45,182 nucleotides of DNA, taken from NCBI RefSeq assembly GCF_001570425.1, contig NZ_BCSX01000031.1:1-45182 (forward strand). The letters are read 5' to 3'. The translations under genes and the position numbers were made by a program. The stretch comes from Mycolicibacterium brisbanense. Its GTDB lineage: Bacteria > Actinomycetota > Actinomycetes > Mycobacteriales > Mycobacteriaceae. Below, piece after piece: positions 32,924 to 41,209 of the stretch (its first letter is position 1; the number at the start of each line of letters is the position of its first letter). The notes below the pieces were generated by a model. That model made no database searches. It was given only the letters and a program-made list of their open reading frames with translations, and had not been told where the DNA came from.

Positions 32924-34499
32924 CGCCGAAACTGTGACGACCGACGTCCTGGTCGTCGGTGGCGGGCCCGCGGGCACATGGGCGGCGATCAAAGCGGCGC
33001 AAGCCGGCGTCGACGTCGTGCTGGTGGACAAGGGCTATACCGGGGCCAGCGGCGCCACCGCGTCGGTCGGCACCGGTGTGTGGTACGTCGCCGACGCGCC
33101 CGAATTGCGCGAGGCCGCGATGGCCAGCCGAGAAGCCCTTGGCGGTCATCTGGCTGACCGCGGTTGGATGGCAAGGGTTCTGGACGAGACGCACGCCCGG
33201 ATGGACGAGCTCGCCGATGTGCAGCGCTATCCGTTCCCGGTGGACTCGGCCGGCCGTTCCCTGCGTGACGATCTGCAGGGGCCTGAGTACATGCGGCGCC
33301 AGCGCACCCGCGTGCAGCGGCTCGGCGTCCGTATCCTCGATCACACGCCGGCGCTGGAACTCCTCGTCGACGACGAAGGTGTGGTCTCGGGCGCCGTTGC
33401 CGTGCACCGCAAGTCGGGCAGATATGTCCGCATCGAAGCCGCAGCGGTGGTTCTCGCCGCCGGCGGGTGCGCCTTCCAGTCCAAGACCATGGGCTGTGAC
33501 GTCGACACCGGCGACGGTGCTCTGATGGCGGTCGAGGCAGGCGCAACGCTATCGGGTATGGAGTTCTCCAACGCCTACGCGATCGCCGTCAAGGGCACAT
33601 CGCTGACCAAGACCGCCTACTACTCCTGGGCGACCTTCTACCATGCCGACAAGACCGTATTGGAAGGGGCGGGCAGCACCACAGGACGATCCGTCATCGC
33701 CAAAACCCTCCTGTCGGAACCGGTGTACGCCAGGATCGACCGCGCCACCGACGCCGAGCAGATCGCGATGCGAAGGGGCCAGCCGAACTTCTTCATCGTC
33801 TTCGACCGGTTGGGCATCAATCCCTTCACCGACTACTTCGAGATCACGCTGCTCGCCGAAGGCACGGTGCGCGGCACCGGCGGTGTCCGAGTCGCCGACT
33901 ACGACTGCTCCAGCGATGTCCCCGGACTGTTCGTGGCGGGTGACACCGCGACACGCGAGCTCGTCTGCGGTGGATTCACCGGCGGCGGCAGCCACAACGC
34001 GGCGTGGGCGGCGTCTTCGGGAAGCTGGGCCGGACAAGGTGCAGCGGCGTTCGCCGCCCGTCGCGGGCGACCGCGCACAGCGCTACGACGCACCGGAGAC
34101 GCAGGCCTGCGGCCCACCGGGAGAGCGAACCTCGATCATCGGGAGGTCGTGGCAGAGGTGCAGCGCCAAGTCCTGCCATACGACCTGAACTATCTGCGTC
34201 ACGCGGACCGTATGGCACCGGCACTGGAATCCCTGCACCTGGCCTGGTCGGCAGTTCGCGACGGGCTGGCAGGCGTCGGCGAAAATGCCTTCCGGGCACG
34301 GGAAGCGGCGGCGATGGTCGCACATGCGCGGTGGATGTACTCAGCCGCGCTGAAGCGCAGCGAAACCCGCGGCATGCACAAGCGCTTGGACCATCCTGTC
34401 CTGGACCCATCCCAACAACATCGGCTCATCATCGGCGGTCTCGATGACATCTGGACCCGCCCAGAACCGCTGGCATCGGTCGGGGGACAGGCAGCGTGA
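32916..34499 (+). CDS. FAD-dependent oxidoreductase, fumarate reductase/AprA-like
   Basis: 527 aa. The FAD-binding Rossmann motif VLVVGGGPAGTWAAIKAAQAG is near residue 15, VVLAAGGCAFQSKTMGCDVDTGDG near residue 190 is the second FAD region, and VPGLFVAGDTATRELVCGGFTGGGSHN near residue 340 is the third. The C-terminal helical domain (LPYDLNYLRHADRMAPALESLHLAW) follows. The arrangement is that of the succinate dehydrogenase/fumarate reductase/APS reductase alpha-subunit superfamily, and the next gene encodes its ferredoxin-like partner, as with AprA-AprB. No sulfate-respiration genes are present, so true APS reductase is unlikely. The ATG at 32916 overlaps the monooxygenase stop. Confidence 0.85.
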   Translation: MADAETVTTDVLVVGGGPAGTWAAIKAAQAGVDVVLVDKGYTGASGATASVGTGVWYVADAPELREAAMASREALGGHLADRGWMARVLDETHARMDELADVQRYPFPVDSAGRSLRDDLQGPEYMRRQRTRVQRLGVRILDHTPALELLVDDEGVVSGAVAVHRKSGRYVRIEAAAVVLAAGGCAFQSKTMGCDVDTGDGALMAVEAGATLSGMEFSNAYAIAVKGTSLTKTAYYSWATFYHADKTVLEGAGSTTGRSVIAKTLLSEPVYARIDRATDAEQIAMRRGQPNFFIVFDRLGINPFTDYFEITLLAEGTVRGTGGVRVADYDCSSDVPGLFVAGDTATRELVCGGFTGGGSHNAAWAASSGSWAGQGAAAFAARRGRPRTALRRTGDAGLRPTGRANLDHREVVAEVQRQVLPYDLNYLRHADRMAPALESLHLAWSAVRDGLAGVGENAFRAREAAAMVAHARWMYSAALKRSETRGMHKRLDHPVLDPSQQHRLIIGGLDDIWTRPEPLASVGGQAA

Positions 34500-34828
34500 T
34501 CGAGATCGTCGACGAGGATCGATGCATCGCCTGCGATCGCTGCATCGATGTATGCCCGACGCGCGTGTTCGACCGGGGCGCGGACGGAATCCCGGTGATC
34601 GCTCGACACGACAGCTGCCAGACGTGTTTTCAGTGCGAGGCGTACTGCCCGACCGACGCGCTGTTCGTCGCTCCGCTGGTGGTACCGGCCCCCGCCGACT
34701 CCCCGTTCCGAGACGCCGCTGCATTGGCGGCGGCGGGACTGCTTGGCGGATACCGCCGCGAACTCGGTTGGGGAGGGGGTCGTGCGCTCGGCGCGCGCAC
34801 AGCGGTCGGACCGCCGTTTCCCGGGTGA
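34496..34828 (+). CDS. Two-cluster [4Fe-4S] ferredoxin partner of the flavoprotein
   Basis: 110 aa with a GTG start overlapping the flavoprotein stop by 4 bases. Two CxxCxxCxxxCP motifs are complete, with Cys10/13/16/20 and Cys41/44/47/51, so two [4Fe-4S] clusters are expected. A 55-residue Ala/Gly/Arg-rich C-terminal tail follows the cluster domain and may dock on the flavoprotein, as the tail of AprB does on AprA; that comparison is inference. It ends the module; a hairpin begins at the base after the stop. Confidence 0.92.
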   Translation: MIEIVDEDRCIACDRCIDVCPTRVFDRGADGIPVIARHDSCQTCFQCEAYCPTDALFVAPLVVPAPADSPFRDAAALAAAGLLGGYRRELGWGGGRALGARTAVGPPFPG

Positions 34829-34852
34829 CCCTACGCGCGCGAGCGCATAGGG
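34829..34852 (+). terminator. Hairpin after the organosulfur-type module
   Basis: CCCTA-C-GCGC and GCGC-A-TAGGG form a 10-bp stem with one mismatch around the loop GCGA, starting at the first base after the ferredoxin stop. Confidence 0.6.
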
Positions 34853-34896
34853 GGCTCTCCCACAACGTGTTTCATTGCGGACATGGGGGATAGGTC

Positions 34897-35361
34897 TCAA
34901 CGACCGGACAGGTGTTCGTGCACTGCGAGCCACCCTCCGCCTGATCTGGCGAAGACGATGGTTTCGCGTTCCGACGTCGTGGTCCGGATCGGAGCCCGTG
35001 GCCCGTCAGTGTTCTCGACGGTGGTGACGACGTCATGGGTGAACACCGCGCATTCGCCGTACACATCGACCCGGCGGTTCGACGACTGGCAGTCGATGAC
35101 TCTGAATCCGGAATCACGCTCCCAGCTCCGCCACAGGTCACGGTAGTCCGCGACTGATTCCAGCCGCTCCGGGTGGGTGTGGAACACGAAGCTCGCGTCG
35201 GGCCGGAACGCCGCGAAATACCGCTCGACGTCGTGGTGTCCGAAGGCCGCGATCAACGCGTCGGCGGCGGCCAGCACGGCTGCCTCCTCGGTGTGCCGCG
35301 GTCGCATCGTGTCGTCGACGGATCCGGTCGAAGCTTCCGAGCTCTCGATTTGTTCGGTCAC
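34897..35361 (-). CDS. NTF2-like/SnoaL-fold protein
   Basis: 154 aa with a GTG start. The pattern ADALIAAFGHHDVERYFAAFRPDASFVFHTHPERLES, then VADYRDLWRSW and a final FARSGGGWLAVHEHLS, is that of SnoaL_3/DUF4440 proteins with a cone-shaped NTF2 fold. Members are small enzymes or ligand-binding proteins of very mixed function. Its start overlaps the stop of the NCS1 permease gene by 4 bases, so the two are translated together, and it may act on the imported compound. Confidence 0.82.
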   Translation of the reverse strand: MTEQIESSEASTGSVDDTMRPRHTEEAAVLAAADALIAAFGHHDVERYFAAFRPDASFVFHTHPERLESVADYRDLWRSWERDSGFRVIDCQSSNRRVDVYGECAVFTHDVVTTVENTDGPRAPIRTTTSERETIVFARSGGGWLAVHEHLSGR

Positions 35362-36836
35362 TGCTCTTCTTCCGCAATCGTTTCCGCAATGTCTTCGACG
35401 CTGGCCGGATCGGCGAGCTGGGGATGGGACTCGATCATTGCCAGCTCGTCGGACACGTCCAACGAACGGGTGAGGGCGATGTAGACCACGCCGGACACCA
35501 GCAGGCCGATGATGAACGCGATGTCGACTTCGCCCATCGCCTTGGCTGCCGGACCGACGAAGAACGGCAGGTCGACGAAGGGAATCTCGGCCAGCACGCC
35601 CGCGGTGAACGCGATCAACCCGCGCCACGACCATGCGCCGTAAATCCCGCTGGGCGTGAACAAGTCGGCGATCGCGTAGTGCCCGCGCCGGACGAAGAAG
35701 TAGTCGGTCAGGTTGACCGCCGTCCACGGCGACAGCAGGTACAGCATGATCAGCAGGGTGGTGTTCAGCGCGCTGGTGGCGTTGGTCAGCAGCAGGCTCA
35801 TCACCAGCCACGCCACCGCCAGCACGACGATCGTCACCACCCGCAGTTGCCGGGTTGGTTTGACCGATTTGAGTGAGTCAATCGCCGTCACCACGGTCAG
35901 CATGCCGCTGTAAGCGTTCAACCCCATGGTCGCCACCAACACCAGCGCCGACACGATCGCCAGCACCGAACCGAGATAGGACACCACATCGTTGCCGGTC
36001 TCGTTGATGCCTGCCAACGCGTCGCTGGCGCCCAGATACGTTGCCATCCACGCGCCCAACGGGATCAACCATGCCGGCGATGCGGAGGCGCCGATGAACA
36101 CCGACGAGATGATCGACGACGGCTTGGTATCCCGCGGCAGGTAGCGGCTGTAGTCGGACACATAGGGTGCGTAGGTGATGTTGTAGGACGCCGCGACGCT
36201 GAACTGGACCAGGAAGGCGACGAAGGTGAATCCTCCGGTGGTCGCAGCCGATCCGGTGACACCGCCGAGCAGGACGCCGCAGGTCAATACCACCCACAGC
36301 GGCAACGACACCCAGAACAGAATGCGGAATGTCTTGTGCAGCAGGTCATGTCCAAAGATCGCGACCAGTGCCGCGATAACCGTGATCACCACGGCGACGA
36401 CGACCGGGTTCCAGCCGAAGATGGACTGCAGACCGGACTTGATGATCACCACGTCCACGACGTTGAATCCGACGAAGGTGAACAGCGTGCCGACCAGGGG
36501 CAGCAACACACCCCGGTAGCCGAACTGTGCGCGCGACTGGATCATCTGAGGCAGGCCGAGCACCGGACCCTGGGTCGCGTGAAAAGCCATGAACAGCGTG
36601 CCGAAGGCGATACCAGCCAGGCCGGCGACGATCGTCCACCACAGGGACAATCCCAGGCTGGGGCCGACGAAGCCGACCGCCAAGGTGAACGGTTGGAAGT
36701 TGCCGACGAACCAGAACGGTCCCTGATGGCTGACCTTGCCGTGGCGTTCATCGTCGGGGACGTAGTCGATCGACCGGGTTTCGACGAGCGCAGAGGTTCG
36801 ACCGCCGACATCGCTCGACTGGGGGGCGGTAGTCAA
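35358..36836 (-). CDS. NCS1-family permease (third copy in the window)
   Basis: 492 aa with about 12 membrane segments. ETRSIDYVPDDERHGKVSHQGPFWFVGN and GLPQMIQSRAQFGYRG are the conserved NCS1 N-terminal and TM3 regions, closest to the purine-cytosine permease group and to the copy at 19649-21130. The best start is a TTG at 36836, preceded by GGAGG with a 4-base spacer; no ATG or GTG in frame fits the family's N-terminus. It is divergent from a PucR regulator with 130 bases between, a repeat of the arrangement at 19.6-24.6 kb. The substrate is unknown. Confidence 0.88.
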   Translation of the reverse strand: MTTAPQSSDVGGRTSALVETRSIDYVPDDERHGKVSHQGPFWFVGNFQPFTLAVGFVGPSLGLSLWWTIVAGLAGIAFGTLFMAFHATQGPVLGLPQMIQSRAQFGYRGVLLPLVGTLFTFVGFNVVDVVIIKSGLQSIFGWNPVVVAVVITVIAALVAIFGHDLLHKTFRILFWVSLPLWVVLTCGVLLGGVTGSAATTGGFTFVAFLVQFSVAASYNITYAPYVSDYSRYLPRDTKPSSIISSVFIGASASPAWLIPLGAWMATYLGASDALAGINETGNDVVSYLGSVLAIVSALVLVATMGLNAYSGMLTVVTAIDSLKSVKPTRQLRVVTIVVLAVAWLVMSLLLTNATSALNTTLLIMLYLLSPWTAVNLTDYFFVRRGHYAIADLFTPSGIYGAWSWRGLIAFTAGVLAEIPFVDLPFFVGPAAKAMGEVDIAFIIGLLVSGVVYIALTRSLDVSDELAMIESHPQLADPASVEDIAETIAEEEQ

Positions 36837-36919
36837 GGGACCTCCAATGGGGCTGTAGCAGTGATGCGTATCACCCTGCGGGATCAGCCAGGCGGAAGCC
36901 ATAGCAAAATTGTTCAAAA

Positions 36920-36935
36920 CCAACATTATGGTTGG
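36920..36935. promoter_or_regulatory. Inverted repeat in the divergent NCS1/PucR control region
   Basis: CCAAC-ATTATG-GTTGG is a perfect 5-bp inverted repeat in an AT-rich stretch 32-47 bases before the PucR ATG and 84-99 bases before the permease TTG. It is a candidate PucR or core promoter element. Confidence 0.4.
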
Positions 36936-36966
36936 ATGAAATGTACAGTGCATCGGTGATACCGCG

Positions 36967-38457
36967 ATGATCACCGTGGCCGACGTCGTCGCCGACACGA
37001 CCCTGAATCTGCAGGTGGTGACCGGTGGTGACCACCTGGATCGCGAGGTGACCTCGGCCCACGTCTCCGAACTCACCTCGCCCGGGGACTGGCTGCGCGG
37101 CGGTGAACTGCTGATGACCGTCGGACTGCTGCTGCCGATGAACCCAGTCGACTGCCAGCGGTATCTGGCCGAATGCGCGCAGGCCGGGGTCTCGGCTGTC
37201 GCGCTGGGACTGGGCCACGATTTGCCCTATCAGGACTGCCCCGAACCGCTGCGGATCGCCGCGGAGCAATTCGAGGTTCCGTTGTTGACGGTCCCGGACG
37301 AGACACCGTTCATCGCCATCACGAAATGGGTGTTCGACGTGATCGCCCGGCAGGAACACCACGAGCTGCAGGCCGCGATCGAGATCAACAAGAAACTCAC
37401 GGGGGTGGCCACCCGCTCGGCACCGCTGCCCGCGCTGTTGGCGGCGTGGTCGACGACCAGCGATACGCCGTGCGTCGTGTGCGACGGCGCCGGCCAACTG
37501 ATCGCGGCGACCCCGGGCACCCCGGCGTCGGTGGTCGAACAAGCAGTGGAGGCCGCCGGAATGGCGCGCGCCGCCGGGACTGAGTGGTCGATGCGCGGTG
37601 AGTTCGAGGTGCACACCGTCGGGGCCCGCGTTCCATCGGCCTACATCGTGCTCGGTGCCGCGATGGACACCAGAACACGGGCGTCCTCCACGGTGCTGGT
37701 TGCGCTCGCCGCCCTCGATATCGAACGCCGCCATCTGGCCGGCCGGGCCGAACGCCAGCGTCGCTCACAGGTTTTCGCACAGCTGCTGCGGCCAGGGATC
37801 AAGGCCGAGCGCGCCAGGCACCTCGCCGCCGACGTCGGCCTGGCTGCCGGCCAATGCCACGTCGCCGTTGTCGACGCGGGCGATGCGGACCGCGCCGAGT
37901 CGCTGATGCTGCAGTTGGAGGCGAGCCTGCCCGACGCCCTGGTGCTGATGCGCGGCGACGTCGTCGAGATCGCGCACCCTGAGCTTGCGGTGCTCACCGA
38001 GAGGTTGAAGACCTACGCGCCTGGACTGCGGACCGGGGTGGGCTCGTCCGTCGGATTCGACGCTTTCGCCCTGTCGGCCATGCAGGCACGGTCTCTGCTG
38101 CCGGTCAGCGCACGACTGGGCCGCATCGTGACGGCCAACGAAGGCGAAACCGTGTCGCTGCTGCTGTCGATGGGCAGCGCCGACGCCGTGCGCGGATTCT
38201 CCGACGCCGTATTGGCGCCACTGGATCAACTCGATCCCAACGAGCGGTTGGAACTGCTGCGCACGCTCGATCAGTGGCTGACAGTGAACGGGGCCTGGGA
38301 TCAAGCGGCGGCCCGGTTGTCCTTGCACCGCAACACTGTCCGTAATCGGATCGAACGGATCGCGCGGCTCACGGGCAGGCGAATGGATGACGGTGACGAC
38401 CGGATGGGGCTGTGGCTGGCACTCAAGGCCCGCACAGCGCTTGGACTCACTTCGTAA
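36967..38457 (+). CDS. PucR-family transcriptional regulator (second copy)
   Basis: 496 aa. The N-terminal PucR domain shows TSPGDWLRGGELLMTVGLLLP and VSAVALGLGHDLPY. The C-terminal HTH reads WLTVNGAWDQAAARLSLHRNTVRNRIERIARLTGR. Overall build equals that of the regulator at 23100-24608, but the sequences differ enough that they are not a recent duplication. It is transcribed away from the NCS1 permease, which is its most likely target. Confidence 0.9.
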   Translation: MITVADVVADTTLNLQVVTGGDHLDREVTSAHVSELTSPGDWLRGGELLMTVGLLLPMNPVDCQRYLAECAQAGVSAVALGLGHDLPYQDCPEPLRIAAEQFEVPLLTVPDETPFIAITKWVFDVIARQEHHELQAAIEINKKLTGVATRSAPLPALLAAWSTTSDTPCVVCDGAGQLIAATPGTPASVVEQAVEAAGMARAAGTEWSMRGEFEVHTVGARVPSAYIVLGAAMDTRTRASSTVLVALAALDIERRHLAGRAERQRRSQVFAQLLRPGIKAERARHLAADVGLAAGQCHVAVVDAGDADRAESLMLQLEASLPDALVLMRGDVVEIAHPELAVLTERLKTYAPGLRTGVGSSVGFDAFALSAMQARSLLPVSARLGRIVTANEGETVSLLLSMGSADAVRGFSDAVLAPLDQLDPNERLELLRTLDQWLTVNGAWDQAAARLSLHRNTVRNRIERIARLTGRRMDDGDDRMGLWLALKARTALGLTS

Positions 38458-38483
38458 GCGCCGCAATCGAGCTCGGGGCAATC

Positions 38484-38499
38484 GCAGAAGGCCATCTGC
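38484..38499. terminator. Possible hairpin between convergent PucR and DUF305 genes
   Basis: GCAGA-AGGCCA-TCTGC gives a 5-bp stem in the 65-base gap between the two stop codons. It is short and has no T-run, so support is weak. Confidence 0.3.
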
Positions 38500-38522
38500 G
38501 CAGCTTCAGGCCGCCGTGCCCG

Positions 38523-39158
38523 TCATTCAGACGCGCTGATCAGGTGAGTCATGGTGGAGATTTCCCGCTGCTGTGCTTCGACGATCAGCGTGGCCACATG
38601 GATCGCGTCGGCGCTCTGCCCGTGGGCGATCTCGTCTTGTGCCATGCTCACCGCACCCTGATGATGGCCGATCATCGACCGGGCCCACAGCGTGTCAAAC
38701 GCCGCACCGTCGAGGGACTTGAGGTGCTCGAGGGCGCCCTGGTCGACCATGCCGGTCATCATGGGCATAGCCTCGTGGTCGGCGTGGCCTCCGCCGGCCG
38801 GGTGTGCATCCTCATGCCATTGCGCGAGAAGCTGATTGAGCGTTGCGATCTCGGCTTGCTGGTCGGCGCCGATGTGGGCCGCGATCACTCTCAAATCGTG
38901 GTTGGTGCTGCGATCGGGGACCATCGCGGCCAGTTCGACACCCTGCTGATGGTGCGGGATCATGTTGCGTGCGAAAGCCACGTCGGCGGCGTTGTGAGGA
39001 GCGGGCGTCCCACTCGTGGCGGTGCCGGATTCACTGTGGCCGGCGTGCGGGTCCGGTGCCGAGTGCCCACACGACGTCGCGGCGATGATGATCAGCACCA
39101 GCGCAGCGACGAGGCTCACCGCTGTGGACGACATGCCCCGGCGTTCCCGGCTTTTCAT
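38523..39158 (-). CDS. DUF305 lipoprotein with His/Met-rich metal-binding segments
   Basis: 211 aa. A signal peptide with a TSC lipobox near residue 30 predicts a lipid-anchored exported protein. Two DUF305 repeats carry the diagnostic FARNMIPHHQQGVELA and WARSMIGHHQGAVSMA motifs. Between them lies HEDAHPAGGGHADHEAMPMMTGM, and DPHAGH follows the lipobox, so the protein is rich in His and Met like copper-handling proteins. Its ATG overlaps the stop of the M28 peptidase gene by 4 bases, so both form one operon. Confidence 0.88.
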   Translation of the reverse strand: MKSRERRGMSSTAVSLVAALVLIIIAATSCGHSAPDPHAGHSESGTATSGTPAPHNAADVAFARNMIPHHQQGVELAAMVPDRSTNHDLRVIAAHIGADQQAEIATLNQLLAQWHEDAHPAGGGHADHEAMPMMTGMVDQGALEHLKSLDGAAFDTLWARSMIGHHQGAVSMAQDEIAHGQSADAIHVATLIVEAQQREISTMTHLISASE

Positions 39159-40660
39159 GGCTTGGAAACGGAGTGACGGGTGCGGTCGTCGTGGATCGGC
39201 AGTCCGTTGCGGCCGCTGAGATCCTGGGCGTAGAGCGCCACCGCATAGGCGGTTCCGCCGCCATTGATGTTCAGTGCGAACCGGTCGATGTGCTCGAGGG
39301 TGTCTGTTTTCTGGTGATAGTTCGGGTCATACGGTTGGTCGGCTGTGCCACCCCACAGCCCGGCCTGCTCGGGTGTCTTCTTGCCCTCGGCGCCGGAGAA
39401 GATGCCGCCGACCGGGATACCTGCCCGGGTGAACCCGTCGTGGTCCGAGCGTCCCTCGAAGGAGACGTCCTGCGCAGTTTCGCCCGCGCTCTTCAGATAC
39501 TCGACCAGTGTGCGTTCGATACCCGCTGAGCCTTCGGGCACCGGTGGTGGGCCGTGGACAGGGTCGGGCGGTGCGGACTGATCGCCGTCGTAGGTGAAGT
39601 AGGCGGGGTTGGGGGAGGCCAGCATGTCGGCGTTCAGGTACAGGGCAATGTCCTTGAGCTCGTCGGTGTTCAGCGACTGCACATAGTTCGCGGAGCCCAG
39701 GAGGCCGATCTCCTCGGCACCCCAGAAAGCGAACCGCACCGCGTTGTGGACTGGCGGCGAGCTGCCCATCTGCAGCGCGGTCTCCAGCACGGCGGCCACT
39801 CCTGACCCGTTGTCGTTGATTCCCGGACCGGCCGGCACGCTGTCCAGGTGGCCGCCCACCATCACCACGTCGTGGGTGGAACCGGTCTTGGTTTGCGCAA
39901 GCACATTTCGCGTTTTCTCGGTTCGGACGCCGGCATTGAGCGTGATGACGGCGGTGTCGGGCCGGGAACGCAGCCGGGCACCATCGGCCTTGCTGACGAT
40001 GACCACCGGGATGGTGACGTTGGTCTGCTCACCCAGCGTGGCACCCGACTGGTCGTCATCGCGGTTGTTGGCGACGATCAGCGCCGCCGCGCCACGCGCG
40101 GCGGCTACCAGTTCTTTGTCGCCGAATGGACACCCGCCCCGGTCGACCAAAACCACGGCGCCTGCGACAGGAAGGCCGTCGTAGTCCGCGGCGGAACATC
40201 CGGGGGTGTCTTCGACCCGCGCTGCGACCAGCGGTCCGGTGACTCCCTGCGGCGGTGTGCCGGCGGTGTATTCCAGCGCTCTTGCCTCGACCTTCGACCC
40301 GCCGACAGTCACCTCAGGGGTGTCGGCGAACGGAAATCGCAGCTCGAATTCAGGGGTGGCGACGTCAAAGCCTTTGGAACGCAAGGCATCAACTACATAT
40401 TTGAGGCTGGCGTCGTATCCGGGTGTGCCCACTGCACGATTGCCGGCATTTGCATCCGCGATTTGTTGAAGCTTCGTCAGATGGGCCATCATCGCGTCGA
40501 CGGTCACCCGCTGGCGAATCGTCGTGGCGAAGTCGGTGGCGATCTGAGCCACGCTCGGTGCCGGCGGCGCGACATCGCCCGCGCCGCCACATGCGCACAA
40601 CGTCGCCACGGTGACCGCTACGGACAACAGCGCCCCTGATCGCAACGATCGGAATCCCAT
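39155..40660 (-). CDS. lpqL: M28-family lipoprotein aminopeptidase, LpqL-like
   Basis: 501 aa. The lipobox TLCAC near residue 24 predicts surface anchoring. A protease-associated (PA) insert with VVLVDRGGCPFGDKELVAAARGAAALIVANN lies near residues 150-200. The M28 zinc site follows: the His/Asp of GGHLDSVPAGPGINDNGSG, the Glu pair of GAEEIGLLGS, LNADML, and His in YHQKTDTLEHID. All are intact. Length and layout match mycobacterial LpqL, which releases N-terminal amino acids from exported peptides. Confidence 0.88.
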   Translation of the reverse strand: MGFRSLRSGALLSVAVTVATLCACGGAGDVAPPAPSVAQIATDFATTIRQRVTVDAMMAHLTKLQQIADANAGNRAVGTPGYDASLKYVVDALRSKGFDVATPEFELRFPFADTPEVTVGGSKVEARALEYTAGTPPQGVTGPLVAARVEDTPGCSAADYDGLPVAGAVVLVDRGGCPFGDKELVAAARGAAALIVANNRDDDQSGATLGEQTNVTIPVVIVSKADGARLRSRPDTAVITLNAGVRTEKTRNVLAQTKTGSTHDVVMVGGHLDSVPAGPGINDNGSGVAAVLETALQMGSSPPVHNAVRFAFWGAEEIGLLGSANYVQSLNTDELKDIALYLNADMLASPNPAYFTYDGDQSAPPDPVHGPPPVPEGSAGIERTLVEYLKSAGETAQDVSFEGRSDHDGFTRAGIPVGGIFSGAEGKKTPEQAGLWGGTADQPYDPNYHQKTDTLEHIDRFALNINGGGTAYAVALYAQDLSGRNGLPIHDDRTRHSVSKP

Positions 40661-40948
40661 TGGCCCACGCTAACCCTAGGCGTGGCAGTCCGGGTAGGAC
40701 GCTGTGCGCTCGCTGCTCGAACGAACGTCGAGACGAGGCGGGGTGGTGTTTTGCTGATGGTCATCCGTAACCGCTGCCGGTTGGTGTCGCTACATATGGG
40801 GCGATGGCAGGCGACTCCATGGGGGAGGTGCGGTTCGACCGGCGGCGTTCACCGCGGCAGCGGCGGTGGTCAACGCCGGCTGCCGCTGCGGGCGACATGC
40901 GAGACGACCCGGCTGAATTCGAGACGCGAAAAATGCACCGCGACAGCA

Positions 40949-40971
40949 ATATTCGTCACAGTGACGAATAT
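40949..40971. promoter_or_regulatory. 23-bp near-perfect palindrome (operator candidate)
   Basis: ATATTCGTCAC-A-GTGACGAATAT has perfect 11-bp arms around a single central base. Such a site suits a dimeric TetR-type repressor. No regulator gene is visible next to it. Confidence 0.6.
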
Positions 40972-41196
40972 ATAGGTGCGATATAAAACCGAGGGGATTG
41001 CGGCAATCGCAGAAGGCAATGCCAACCCGCGACGTTTCGACCGTTAATTAACTGCGCATACGAATTTTCCAGGGTCGCAGCCGGAGTGTCGACAGGTAAA
41101 CGGCAACGGCGGCAGGCCCACATAGCACGCCGACGAGCGCACCGAAAGAGCCTGCAATACAAGCGATACCGCGTCCAAGTCCACCAGCGACAGAAC

Positions 41197-41209
41197 CGTC
41201 ACTGTGACG
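41197..41209. promoter_or_regulatory. Second copy of the CGTCAC-N-GTGACG core palindrome
   Basis: CGTCAC-T-GTGACG repeats the 13-bp core of the palindrome at 40949-40971 about 243 bp downstream. Confidence 0.5.

Noticed and set aside
32916..34828. Dissimilatory APS reductase (AprAB)
   Set aside because: Layout is similar, but no ATP sulfurylase, Dsr or Qmo genes are present and the context is an import/monooxygenase module in an aerobic actinobacterium; only superfamily resemblance is claimed.
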